Shown piece by piece: positions 48,456 to 57,122 of a stretch of DNA of 64,000 bases (position 1 is its first letter; each line of letters starts with the position of its first letter). This stretch comes from an uncultured Collinsella sp. (lineage in GTDB: Bacteria; Actinomycetota; Coriobacteriia; Coriobacteriales; Coriobacteriaceae). The DNA is taken from positions 50,065 to 114,064 of the forward strand of contig URLR01000001.1 of the NCBI GenBank assembly GCA_900548815.1. The letters are read 5' to 3'. Made by a program: the position numbers and the translations under genes. The notes under the pieces are model-generated. The model saw only the letters and a list, made by a program, of their open reading frames with translations, was not told where the DNA came from and did not search any database.

Positions 48456-49769
48456 ATGCAGGCACAGAAGGCGGAGGGAACCCGCGACCTTATCGGCGCC
48501 GAGATGCGCGCCTGGCAAAAGATGCAGCAGATTGCGGCCGGCGTGTTCGAGCCGTTTGGTTTTAAACCCATCGAGACGCCCGCAATCGAGCAGGTGGACG
48601 TGTTTGTCCACGGTATCGGCCAGTCGACCGACGTCGTGCGCAAGGAAATGTTCCGCGTGTTCAGCGGTGCCAACCTGGAGCGCGTCTTTACCGAGGGCAC
48701 CGATACCAAGCTTAAGCCCAAGCAGCGCCTGGCCCTTCGTCCCGAGGGCACGGCCGGTGTGGTGCGCGCCGTCGTGGAGAACAACCTAGTGCCCCAGGGC
48801 TCCACGCCGTTTAAGGCGTACTATGCCGAGGCCATGTTCCGTGGCGAGCGTCCCCAGAAGGGTCGCCTGCGCCAGTTTCACCAGGTGGGCATCGAGTGGC
48901 TCGGCGCTCCCGATCCGGCGGCAGACGCCGAGTGCATCATCATGCTCATGGAGTTCTACAAGCGCCTGGGCTTCGATCTTTCCAAGCTCCGTCTGCTCAT
49001 TAACTCGATGGGCGATGCGCAGTGCCGTCCGGCCTATCGCGAGCAGGTTAAGCAGTTCATTCTCGACCACGCCGACGAGATGTGCGACGAGTGCCGCGAG
49101 CGCGCCGAGCTCAACCCGCTGCGCGCCTTCGACTGCAAGAACGACCATTGCCGCGAGATCATGGCCGAGGCCCCGCTGATGGGCGACAACCTGTGCGACG
49201 AGTGCCGCGAGCACTACGAGCAGGTCAAGCGCTATCTGGATGCTGCCGGTATCGAGTATGTAGAGGATCCCACCCTGGTGCGTGGTCTGGACTACTACAC
49301 CCGCACCGTCTTTGAGGTCGAGGCCCCTGGCGCCGGCGTCGGCTCCATCGGCGGCGGCGGCCGCTACGATGGCCTGGTCGAGCTCGAGGGTGGCAAGCCC
49401 ACGGCGGGCGTCGGCTTTGCCGTCGGTTTTGAGCGCGCCCTGCTGGCCCTGCAGGCCTTTGGCAGCGATCTGGGTGCCGATGAGGCCCCGTGCGTCTATG
49501 TCGCCAATGCCGGCAAGGAACTGCGCCAGAACGTCTTTGCCATTACGCAGGAGCTTCGCGCCGCAGGCATCGTGACCGAGGCCGACTATCAGGGCCGTTC
49601 GCTCAAGGCCCAGTTTAAGCAGGCCGATAAGGTAGGCGCCAAGCTCATCCTGGTTCTGGGTGGCGACGAGCTTGCCGCCGGCAAGGTCAAGGTGCGCGAC
49701 ATGCAGAGCCATGACGAGGTTCTCGTCGATCTGGCCAACGTCGTCGAGGCGGTTCGCGAGCGTCTGTAG
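48456..49769 (+). CDS. hisS: Histidyl-tRNA synthetase
   Basis: A 437-residue class II synthetase. It has 'GTRDLIGAEMRAW' at the N-terminus, motif 2 'AMFRGERPQKGRLRQFHQVGIE', the histidine-binding 'LVRGLDYYTRTVFE', motif 3 'GVGFAVGFERALL' and the C-terminal anticodon domain. A four-Cys cluster (CDEC...C...CDEC) lies in the insertion domain. The ATG at 48456 has a GAAAGG site; an upstream in-frame TTG is ignored. Confidence 0.96.
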   Translation: MQAQKAEGTRDLIGAEMRAWQKMQQIAAGVFEPFGFKPIETPAIEQVDVFVHGIGQSTDVVRKEMFRVFSGANLERVFTEGTDTKLKPKQRLALRPEGTAGVVRAVVENNLVPQGSTPFKAYYAEAMFRGERPQKGRLRQFHQVGIEWLGAPDPAADAECIIMLMEFYKRLGFDLSKLRLLINSMGDAQCRPAYREQVKQFILDHADEMCDECRERAELNPLRAFDCKNDHCREIMAEAPLMGDNLCDECREHYEQVKRYLDAAGIEYVEDPTLVRGLDYYTRTVFEVEAPGAGVGSIGGGGRYDGLVELEGGKPTAGVGFAVGFERALLALQAFGSDLGADEAPCVYVANAGKELRQNVFAITQELRAAGIVTEADYQGRSLKAQFKQADKVGAKLILVLGGDELAAGKVKVRDMQSHDEVLVDLANVVEAVRERL

Positions 49770-49827
49770 CGTATGATTTTTGAGCTGCGGACCCGCTAAC
49801 ATGTCCCGCTCGCGACGAGCGATTGTT

Positions 49828-49868
49828 ACGGGGGTGTTTCGCATTTATGCGGAATGCCCCCGTTTGTG
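49828..49868 (+). terminator. Terminator after hisS
   Basis: ACGGGGG...CCCCCGT (49828-49863) with inner ATGCG pairing, then TTTGTGT. Confidence 0.7.
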
Positions 49869-50027
49869 TATGCCGTCCACCGAGAAATACGACCATTTAG
49901 AGCAAAAACCCTTGCAATGCAGAAAATACTTTTGTGTGGTAAAGCGCAATCAGTGTCGAAAGTAGTTCTCAAGCGCCTATAATGAATACCGCATGTTACG
50001 TGCATAGAAGGAGGAATGGGAGGAAAC

Positions 50028-52841
50028 GTGGCTGAGAACCTAAGCAACCAGTCTGTACCCGAAGCCGCGGCGCGCGTCGCTGCCGTGGTCAACCGCCTCG
50101 TTAACCGAATCGGCTCGAATGCCGAGTCCAGGGAGCGTCTCGCCGAGATCGAGATCCCCGAGGAGCTGCGCGATAATCTGGCGCTGTTCCTGCGCCTGGA
50201 ACGTCGTGTGCTTAGCGAGTATGATCCCGAGATCGCGGACCTGTTCGACAAGATTTTGACAGCCGAGATTGTGGCCAATGCTGGCAACCCCGGTAGCCGC
50301 GCTGCCGACGAGTCCGTTGACGAACAGGGCGTGCCCACTGCCGACGAGCCCACCGCCGTGGCGTTTCGCGAAGTCGTCGATCTGATTGACAGCCTGCCGC
50401 TTGATAAGCAGCAGGTCATCGTTCGCGCCTTTACGAGCTTCTTCCACTTGGCAAACCTGTCGGAGGAGAACTACCGTGTGGCGCAGCTGCGCGAGCGCGA
50501 GGCCGGCGCATCGACCGATACCGAGGTCGATCCCGCCAACGAACTCACCGTCGCCTATCACCAGTTGGTAAACGAGATGGGCGTCGAGGGTGCCAATGAG
50601 CTGCTCGGCAAGCTCGAGTTCCACCCTGTCTTTACCGCACATCCCACCGAGGCCCGTCGTAAGGCCGTCGAGGGCAAGATTCGCCGTATCTCCAACCTGC
50701 TGGAGGAGCGTCCGCGTCTGGGCGGCTCCGACCTGGTGGAGAACGAGCGCCATATGCTGCAGGAGATCGACGCCCTGGTGCGTACGAGCCCCATCGCGCT
50801 CAAGAAGCCCACGCCGGTCGAGGAAGCCGATACCATCATCGACATCTTCGATAACACGCTGTTCGACGTTATCCCCGTCATCTACCGTCGTTTTGACGAC
50901 TGGGTGCTGGGCGACAAGGCCGGTACCGTGCCGCCGCTGTGCCCGGCGTTCTTCCATCCCGGCAGCTGGATCGGTTCCGACCGCGACGGTAACCCCAACG
51001 TCACCGCCAAGGTGAGCCGTGAGGTCGCCGCCAAGTACTTCACCCACATGGTGCTCAAGCTCGAGGACAAGTGCCGCCGCATCGGCCGCAACCTCACGCT
51101 CGAGGCCACCTACAGTAAGCCTTCTGCCGAGCTCATTAACCTGTGGAACCATCAGGTCGAGATGAGCCCTCGGTACACGGCTCGCGCCGAGCTGATCTCC
51201 GAGCACGAGCCGCATCGCGCCGTCATGCTCGTCATGGCCGACCGTCTGAACGCCACCGTGCGCCGCATCACCGACACCATGTATCACAGTGCCGACGAAT
51301 TCCTGGATGACCTGCGCGTCGTCCAGCGTTCGCTGGCTGCCTGCGGTGCCGTCCGTGCCGCCTACGGCCCGGTCCAGACCATCATCTGGCAGGTCGAGTC
51401 CTTCGGCTTCCATATGGTCGAGATGGAGTTCCGTCAGCACTCCGTGGTGCATGCCCGCGCCCTTAAGGATATCCACGAGAACGGTATCCATGGCGACCTG
51501 CAGCCCATGACGCGCGAGGTCATCGATACCTTCCGCGCTATCGGCTCCATCCAAAAGCGCTACGGCAAGAAGATGGCGCACCGCTACATCATCTCGTTCA
51601 CCAAGAGCGCTCAGCATGTGGCCGACGTCTTTGAGCTTGCCCACCTGTCCTTTGCACACGAGGAGGATGTCCCTGAGCTCGACGTGATTCCGCTGTTCGA
51701 GCAGCTCGAGGACCTCGAGGGTTGCGTCGACGTGCTCGACCAGATGCTTACGCTGCCCGTGGTGCAAAAGCGCCTTGCCCAGACCAACCGCCGCATGGAG
51801 GTCATGCTGGGCTATTCCGACTCCTCCAAGGATGCCGGTCCTACCACGGCTATGCTCGCGCTGCACTCCGCGCAGGAGCGCATTGCCAAGTGGGCCGAGA
51901 AGAACGATATCGACCTGGTGCTCATGCACGGTCGCGGCGGTGCCGTGGGCCGTGGCGGCGGTCCGGCCAACAAGGCCGTGCTGGCGCAGCCCAAGGGTTC
52001 GGTCAACTGCTTCTTTAAGCTCACCGAGCAGGGCGAGGTCATCTTTGCCCGTTACGGCAACCGCACGCTGGCTCAGCGTCATGTTGAGTCCGTTGCCGCC
52101 GCAACGCTTTTGCAGTCGGCCCCGAGTGTCGAGAAGACCAACACCGAGACCACGCAGAAGTTCTGGGATATGGCCGAGAAGCTCAACACCGCAAGTCACG
52201 AGCGCTATCTGGACCTGCTGAACACCGAGGACTTTACACCGTGGTTCTCGACCGTGACGCCGCTGACCGAGGTCGGTCTGCTGCCGATCGGCTCGCGTCC
52301 CGCCAAGCGCGGCCTGGGCGCCAAGTCGCTCGACGACCTGCGTACCATTCCGTGGATCTTCAGCTGGAGCCAGGCGCGCATTAACCTGGCCGCTTGGTAC
52401 GGCCTGGGCACCGCCTGCGAGCAGCTGGGCGATCTTGACCAGCTCAAGGCTGCCTACCAGGAGTGGCCGTTCTTCCGCACGTTCATCGACAACATCGAGA
52501 TGTCGATCGCCAAGACCGACCAGCGCATCGCCAAGATGTATCTGCACCTGGGCGATCGCCAGGATCTGTCCGAGAAGGTCTTTACCGAGATGCAGCTCAC
52601 GCGTAAGTGGGTCCTTGCCATCGTCGGTGACGAGTGGCCACTGCAGCGCCGCCGCGGGCTCGGTTGCGCCGTTCGCGTGCGTAACCCCTACGTCGACGCT
52701 CTGTCCATCGCCCAGGTCCGTGCCCTTCGCGAGGTGCGTATGAACCAGGACGAGATGGCCGAGGAGAAGAAGGCCGAGTACATGAGCCTGATTCTTTCGA
52801 CTGTGACCGGCGTCTCGGCAGGACTGCAGAACACGGGGTAA
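50028..52841 (+). CDS. ppc: Phosphoenolpyruvate carboxylase
   Basis: A 937-residue enzyme that carboxylates PEP to oxaloacetate, feeding the reductive branch of fermentation. Catalytic motifs are 'VFTAHPTEARRK', 'GSDRDGNPNVTAKV', 'MLGYSDSSKDAGPTTA' and the mobile loop 'HGRGGAVGRGGGP'. It ends in 'GLQNTG', the normal C-terminal active-site peptide. GTG at 50028 has a GGGAGG site 5 bases upstream; the ATG at 50016 directly abuts its site and is a less likely start. A TATAAT box lies at 49978-49983. Confidence 0.95.
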   Translation: MAENLSNQSVPEAAARVAAVVNRLVNRIGSNAESRERLAEIEIPEELRDNLALFLRLERRVLSEYDPEIADLFDKILTAEIVANAGNPGSRAADESVDEQGVPTADEPTAVAFREVVDLIDSLPLDKQQVIVRAFTSFFHLANLSEENYRVAQLREREAGASTDTEVDPANELTVAYHQLVNEMGVEGANELLGKLEFHPVFTAHPTEARRKAVEGKIRRISNLLEERPRLGGSDLVENERHMLQEIDALVRTSPIALKKPTPVEEADTIIDIFDNTLFDVIPVIYRRFDDWVLGDKAGTVPPLCPAFFHPGSWIGSDRDGNPNVTAKVSREVAAKYFTHMVLKLEDKCRRIGRNLTLEATYSKPSAELINLWNHQVEMSPRYTARAELISEHEPHRAVMLVMADRLNATVRRITDTMYHSADEFLDDLRVVQRSLAACGAVRAAYGPVQTIIWQVESFGFHMVEMEFRQHSVVHARALKDIHENGIHGDLQPMTREVIDTFRAIGSIQKRYGKKMAHRYIISFTKSAQHVADVFELAHLSFAHEEDVPELDVIPLFEQLEDLEGCVDVLDQMLTLPVVQKRLAQTNRRMEVMLGYSDSSKDAGPTTAMLALHSAQERIAKWAEKNDIDLVLMHGRGGAVGRGGGPANKAVLAQPKGSVNCFFKLTEQGEVIFARYGNRTLAQRHVESVAAATLLQSAPSVEKTNTETTQKFWDMAEKLNTASHERYLDLLNTEDFTPWFSTVTPLTEVGLLPIGSRPAKRGLGAKSLDDLRTIPWIFSWSQARINLAAWYGLGTACEQLGDLDQLKAAYQEWPFFRTFIDNIEMSIAKTDQRIAKMYLHLGDRQDLSEKVFTEMQLTRKWVLAIVGDEWPLQRRRGLGCAVRVRNPYVDALSIAQVRALREVRMNQDEMAEEKKAEYMSLILSTVTGVSAGLQNTG

Positions 52842-52866
52842 TCGATAGCCCTGTAGTCGTCCGGGC

Positions 52867-52985
52867 CCGCCATTAGTTTACTTTTAGGCACGTCCTCGGA
52901 CATGCAAGAAGCCCTCGCTGCGCACTTCGTGCGGCGAGGGCTTCTTGCGTCCTGCGGAGTGTGCCTAAAAGTAAACTAATGGCGG
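52867..52985. repeat. Long cruciform element, family B, copy 1 (upstream of larA)
   Basis: Perfect 25-bp outer arms (52867-52891 and 52961-52985) beginning CCGCCATTAG enclose GTCCTCGGACATGC on the left and GCGTCCTGCGGAGT on the right. Inside is a 13-bp inner stem (AAGAAGCCCTCGC, 52906-52918 with 52934-52946) and the tip CGCACttcGTGCG. The central part is shared with copy 2 at 55388-55510, but the outer arms are unrelated. Copies 1 and 2 bracket larA-larD. Confidence 0.85.
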
Positions 52986-53306
52986 ACCCTGCGATGTCCG
53001 GTCTTCGGCGGATTACGGGCTGGGGGAATAATGGCGCGCTTCGCGCGTTTTGGATGGGGTCTGTCCCGGCGGCGCGTTTGGCGCTTCGCGCCGCGCGCCT
53101 TATCGATCGGGATTGAGATGCATGTGGTGCTTCTCGCCTTACGACTGTAGCGGCCGCGGTCCCGTTTGGGATCGCGGCCATTTTGTTGTGGGTCAAATAT
53201 GAACGTTGTGTTAATGAGTCGGTGGACGGTGGTGTTTTTCGGTGAGCGGCGTATCCTTCCAACGGTTTATCTAGTGTGTCAGTTGAAAGGAAGAGGGCGC
53301 TCGTCA
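52986..53306. other. Spacer upstream of larA
   Basis: This 320-bp stretch has no convincing gene. It holds two short GC hairpins (GGCGCGCTTCGCGC near 53032 and GGCGCTTCGCGCC near 53080) and a stem GGCCGCGgTCCC/GGGAtCGCGGCC at about 53151-53179 followed by ATTTTGTTG, which may be a terminator or attenuator. The larA ribosome site AAAGGAAGAGG lies at its end. Confidence 0.5.
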
Positions 53307-54584
53307 TTGTTTGAATGTGAACTGCCGTTTGACCACAAGACGTTGCATCTGGAGCTCGAGGATAAGAACTTCGCGGGTGTGATGGAAGGTCATCAAAACG
53401 AGTTTAAGACTACAAAATCACAGGAAGAGCTGGTAGAGGAGTCACTTGCCAACCCTTATGGCTCGCCTTCGCTCGAGGAGCTTTGTGCTGGCAAGAAGGA
53501 TATCGTCATCATTAGCTCCGATCATACGCGCCCCGTTCCCTCGCGTGTGACGATGCCTATTCTGCTGCATCACATCCATTCCGCTGCGCCCGAGGCTCGA
53601 GTGCGTATTTTGGTTGCTACGGGTATGCATCGTCCTTCGACGCACGAGGAGCTCGTCAACAAGTACGGCGAGGAGATCGTTGCCAACGAGGAAATTGTTA
53701 TGCACGTCGCGACTGACGATAGCATGATGAAAAAGATTGGCACCCTGCCTTCTGGCGGCGAGTGCATCATCAACAAGATTGCTGCCGATTGCGATCTGCT
53801 GCTTGCCGAGGGCTTTATTGAGCCGCACTTCTTTGCCGGTTTCTCTGGTAGCCGCAAGTCCGTTCTGCCTGGTATCGCCAGCTACAAGACCATCATGTAC
53901 AACCACAACGGTCAGTTTGTGAATGATTCCCACTCGCGTGCCGGCAACCTGTGCCACAACCACGTGAGCGAGGACATGTTTGCCGCTGCCGAGATGGCTC
54001 ACCTTGCCTTTGTGCTCAACGTGGTGCTCAACGGCAAGCACGAGGTCATCGGCTCCTTTGCCGGCGACATCCACAAGGCGCACGAGGCTGGCTGCGAGTT
54101 CGTGAAGAGCCTTGCCGGCGTTGAGCCCGTCGAGTGCGAGATTGCCATTACCACCAACGGCGGCTACCCGCTCGACCAGAACATCTATCAGGCCGTGAAG
54201 GGCATGTGCTCTGCAGAGGCCACACTTCCCGAGGGCGGCGTGATCATCGATGTCGCCGGTTGTGCCGACGGTCACGGTGGCGAGGGCTTCTATCACAACA
54301 TCGCCGACAATGATCCGGCAGAGTTTGAGCGCGCCTGCATCGACCGTCCTAAGGACGAGACCCTGCCCGACCAGTGGACGAGCCAGATCTTTGCCCGCAT
54401 CCTGGCGCATCACCCTGTGATCATGGTTACCGACCTGTGCGATTACCAGATGATCAAGGATATGCACATGACGCCGGTTAACACCCTCGATGAGGCGCTC
54501 AAGCTCGCCTTTGAGATGAAGGGTGCCGATGCCAAGGTGGCCGTCATTCCCGATGGCCTGGGCGTTGTCGTCGCTCAGCACTAG
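53307..54584 (+). CDS. larA: Nickel-dependent lactate racemase LarA
   Basis: A 425-residue enzyme that interconverts L- and D-lactate with the nickel-pincer nucleotide cofactor. Counting from a TTG start at 53307, which follows AAAGGAAGAGG, the functional residues fall exactly at the numbers known from Lactiplantibacillus plantarum LarA: His108 (GMHRP), His174 and Lys184 (EPHFFAGFSGSRK; Lys forms the thioamide link) and His200 (YNHN, nickel ligand). That agreement supports the TTG start. The longer frame to 53166 is not needed. larD follows after 49 bp. Confidence 0.92.
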   Translation: MFECELPFDHKTLHLELEDKNFAGVMEGHQNEFKTTKSQEELVEESLANPYGSPSLEELCAGKKDIVIISSDHTRPVPSRVTMPILLHHIHSAAPEARVRILVATGMHRPSTHEELVNKYGEEIVANEEIVMHVATDDSMMKKIGTLPSGGECIINKIAADCDLLLAEGFIEPHFFAGFSGSRKSVLPGIASYKTIMYNHNGQFVNDSHSRAGNLCHNHVSEDMFAAAEMAHLAFVLNVVLNGKHEVIGSFAGDIHKAHEAGCEFVKSLAGVEPVECEIAITTNGGYPLDQNIYQAVKGMCSAEATLPEGGVIIDVAGCADGHGGEGFYHNIADNDPAEFERACIDRPKDETLPDQWTSQIFARILAHHPVIMVTDLCDYQMIKDMHMTPVNTLDEALKLAFEMKGADAKVAVIPDGLGVVVAQH

Positions 54585-54633
54585 TACGCGGCCTAAACGA
54601 ATCGTTTATAACCGACAAGAAAGATAAGGTTTT

Positions 54634-55365
54634 ATGCTTACCAAACTCCTCTGCGAATTCGGCGCAACGGCCCTCATGATCATCTTTGGCGTGGGCGTGC
54701 ACTGCGATACCGTGCTCAAGGGCACCAAGTATCAGGGCTCTGGTCATATGTTTGCCATCACCACTTGGTCTTTTGGCATCTCGGTTGCTCTGTTTATCTT
54801 TGGCGGCGCCGTGTGCATGAACCCCGCCATGGTGCTTGCCCAGTGCATCGTCGGCCTGGTGCCGTGGAGCAGCTGCATCCCCTTCATGATTGCCGATATG
54901 CTCGGCGGCTTTGCGGGTGCCGTGATCGCGTGGCTTATGTATGCCGATGAGTTCAAGGCTTCCGATGGTGTCGTCGATCCCATTGCCCAGCGCAATATCT
55001 TCTCGACCAACCCCACCACCGAGGGTACGAACTATGCCCGCAACTTCTTCTGCGAGGCTATCTGCACTTTTGTGTTCATCAGCGCCATCCTTGCTGCTGC
55101 TAACCGTGCTGGCGAGAACGTCCTGATGCTCGCCATCTGCGTCGGTCTGATCGTTTGGGCTGTTGGCATGGGCATGGGCGGTATCACCGGCTTCGCCATG
55201 AACCAGGCTCGTGACCTTGGTCCTCGCATGGCCTATCAGGTGCTGCCGATCAAGAACAAGGCTGACAACAACTGGAAGTACGGCCTGCTTGTTCCTGGCA
55301 TCGCGCCGTTTGTCGGTGCTGCTCTGGCCGCGCTGTTTGTGCATGGTTTCTTGGGCATGTTCTAG
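54634..55365 (+). CDS. larD: MIP/aquaglyceroporin-family channel LarD
   Basis: A 243-residue channel with six spans. In characterised lar operons the homologue (LarD) passes lactic acid. The first pore motif is NPA (63-65), while the second, normally NPA before 'RD.GPR', is NQA (190-192) followed by the selectivity Arg193. The position after larA supports a lactate role. The second cruciform element follows 22 bp after the stop. Confidence 0.83.
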   Translation: MLTKLLCEFGATALMIIFGVGVHCDTVLKGTKYQGSGHMFAITTWSFGISVALFIFGGAVCMNPAMVLAQCIVGLVPWSSCIPFMIADMLGGFAGAVIAWLMYADEFKASDGVVDPIAQRNIFSTNPTTEGTNYARNFFCEAICTFVFISAILAAANRAGENVLMLAICVGLIVWAVGMGMGGITGFAMNQARDLGPRMAYQVLPIKNKADNNWKYGLLVPGIAPFVGAALAALFVHGFLGMF

Positions 55366-55387
55366 TCTGAGGCTACATAGTTGTCCG

Positions 55388-55510
55388 CTGGCCGCATGGG
55401 GTAACTTCCCAGCGCGTCCTCGGACATGCAAAAAGGCTCGCTGCGCACTTCGTGCGGCGAGCCTTTTTGCGTCCTGCGGAATGCGCTGGGAAGTTACCCC
55501 ATGCGGCCAG
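55388..55510. repeat. Long cruciform element, family B, copy 2 (downstream of larD)
   Basis: Perfect 28-bp outer arms (55388-55415 and 55483-55510) beginning CTGGCCGCATGG, then GTCCTCGGACATGC as in copy 1, an inner stem AAAAAGGCTCGC/GCGAGCCTTTTT, the identical tip region, and GCGTCCTGCGGAAT. It lies between the convergent ends of larD and the tetR gene and could stop transcription from both sides. The spacer up to 55646 holds nothing else recognisable. Confidence 0.85.
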
Positions 55511-55646
55511 CTGCAGGGTCTTTGCTGCGCCCGAGCAAGCAACCCAACATATATATCTGAATTTGGATGTGATGGGCGCTTGGTTGTTGGGGGCGTTGAG
55601 ATGAGGGCGATACTTTGGGAAGGGATGACGCCTTGGGAGGAGGCGT

Positions 55647-56186
55647 CTATCTGAAGAGGGGTTTTATGGCTGATAGGTAGTCTTTGGCTACGTCGGTTTT
55701 TTCTGCTTGGAAGTTGTGCCAGGCCCACCATTGGACCATTCCTACGAAGCTTGAGGCTATGTGGTGTAGTAGGAAGCTTCGGTCCATGGTGGCGGCGGGG
55801 CCGTTTGGGTCGGTAGGGACGGTTTCGGCTGCTCGGGCCATGATGGTCTTGCGGAGGCTGTCGGCGAAGATGCGTGAGCCGGCGCCGGCTACGAGGGCTC
55901 GAACGCCCTGGCGGCGCTCCCAGAGGTTGTTGAGGATATGCTCGACCTGCACGAGTGGGTCGTCGAGCGGTGTGCCATCGTCGTCGAGAGCGTGGGTGCA
56001 GATGTCGCTCACGAGCTCGGACAGTAGGTCGTCTTTGCTCTTAAAGAGGCCGTAGAATGTCGCGCGGCCTACGTGGGCGCGAGCGATGATGTCGCCGACA
56101 GTGATCTTGCCGTAGTCCACTTCGCGTAGCAGCTCGGAGAACGCCGCAACGATGGCAGCGCGGCTTTTTTCTTTGCGGGCATCCAT
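55647..56186 (-). CDS. TetR-family transcriptional regulator
   Basis: A 179-residue regulator. The N-terminal helix-turn-helix is 'KITVGDIIARAHVGRATFYGLFKSKDDLL'. The C-terminal helical domain looks like the DhaS/TetR_C group ('LLHHIASSFVGMVQWWAWHNF'). The ATG at 56186 comes 3 bp after the larC stop, so it is the third gene of a larB-larC-tetR operon. The upstream part of the open frame is a shadow of larC. It probably controls the lar genes, perhaps through the palindrome before larB. Confidence 0.87.
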   Translation of the reverse strand: MDARKEKSRAAIVAAFSELLREVDYGKITVGDIIARAHVGRATFYGLFKSKDDLLSELVSDICTHALDDDGTPLDDPLVQVEHILNNLWERRQGVRALVAGAGSRIFADSLRKTIMARAAETVPTDPNGPAATMDRSFLLHHIASSFVGMVQWWAWHNFQAEKTDVAKDYLSAIKPLFR

Positions 56187-56188
56187 GG

Positions 56189-57112
56189 TTATGCATCCAC
56201 TTGAACAAGCAGGCAACGGAGCGTGCCGGAGCAACCCTCGTAGGGACGCTTGCCGGAGCCGTAGCCGACGGCTTCGATGCGGTAGCGTGCCGGCAGGTGC
56301 TCGGACGTGCGCAGCGCGGCGACGATGGCGGCGCCCGTGGGCGTCACGAGCTCGCCGGCGACCGGTACGGGCGTGAGGGCGATATTGCCCGCCTGGCATA
56401 GGTTGACAACGGCGGGGACGGGAATGGGCATGAGGCCGTGGGCGCAGCGGATGGTGCCGTGGCCCTCGGAAAGCGACTCGACAACGATGTCCTCAATACC
56501 CAGGTCATCGAGGCAGATGGCGACAGAGCAGACGTCGACGATGGAGTCGACGGCGCCCACCTCGTGGAACATGACGGTTTCGGGCGTTTTGCCGTGGGCC
56601 TTGGCCTCGGCGGCGGCAAGTGCGGTAAAGATGGCGAGCGCACGACGCTTGGCGCCATCGCTTAGCTGTGAGCCGTCGATGATGGCGGTGACGTCCGCCA
56701 AAGAACGGTGGTGATGGTGGTGGGCGTGATGGTGACCCTCGTGACCATGGCCGTGGGCCTCATGGTCATGGTCGTGTGTGTGCTCGTGTTCGTGCTCGCC
56801 ATGGCCATGATGGTGGTGCTCATGCTCATGCTCATGCATATGCTCGACAGCTGCTTCGTTGCCGTAGAGCCAGGCCATATCGTGATCATGGTTCTCGAGG
56901 CCCTCTGCAAGCTGGACGTCGAAATCGCAGGCGTCGATGCCATGCTTGTTTACGCGCGTTACAGCGATCGAAAAGCCGTCGACCGGCAGCGTGGCGAGCT
57001 GTTCGCGCAGGTGCTCCTCGCTGGCGCCCAGGTCGAGCAGGGCCGCGACGGTCATATCGCCGCTGATGCCCGAAGTGCCGTCGATGATAAGCGTGTGCTG
57101 ATGGTTGGACAT
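56189..57112 (-). CDS. larC: Nickel insertion protein LarC, N-terminal half only
   Basis: A 307-residue protein. LarC uses CTP to insert nickel into the pincer cofactor. It opens with 'IDGTSGISGDMTVAALLDLGA' and has 'FHEVGAVDSIVDV', 'HGLMPIPVPAVVNL' and 'ELVTPTGAAIVAAL'. A His-rich insert (about residues 90-138, over 25 His) can bind nickel. Full LarC is about 410 residues, made in L. plantarum from larC1 and larC2 by ribosomal frameshift. Here the protein ends at the LarC1 boundary and the next gene begins 3 bp later, so no LarC2 part is present in any frame. Confidence 0.88.
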   Translation of the reverse strand: MSNHQHTLIIDGTSGISGDMTVAALLDLGASEEHLREQLATLPVDGFSIAVTRVNKHGIDACDFDVQLAEGLENHDHDMAWLYGNEAAVEHMHEHEHEHHHHGHGEHEHEHTHDHDHEAHGHGHEGHHHAHHHHHRSLADVTAIIDGSQLSDGAKRRALAIFTALAAAEAKAHGKTPETVMFHEVGAVDSIVDVCSVAICLDDLGIEDIVVESLSEGHGTIRCAHGLMPIPVPAVVNLCQAGNIALTPVPVAGELVTPTGAAIVAALRTSEHLPARYRIEAVGYGSGKRPYEGCSGTLRCLLVQVDA

Positions 57113-57122
57113 GGAATGCTCC

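Noticed and set aside
50040..52547. An 835-codon open frame on the - strand opposite ppc
   Set aside because: Shadow of ppc, whose catalytic motifs are all intact on the + strand.
55647..56186. LarC2 encoded by a frameshift after larC
   Set aside because: The sequence after the larC stop codes for the TetR protein at once; no frame in this stretch resembles the C-terminal half of LarC.
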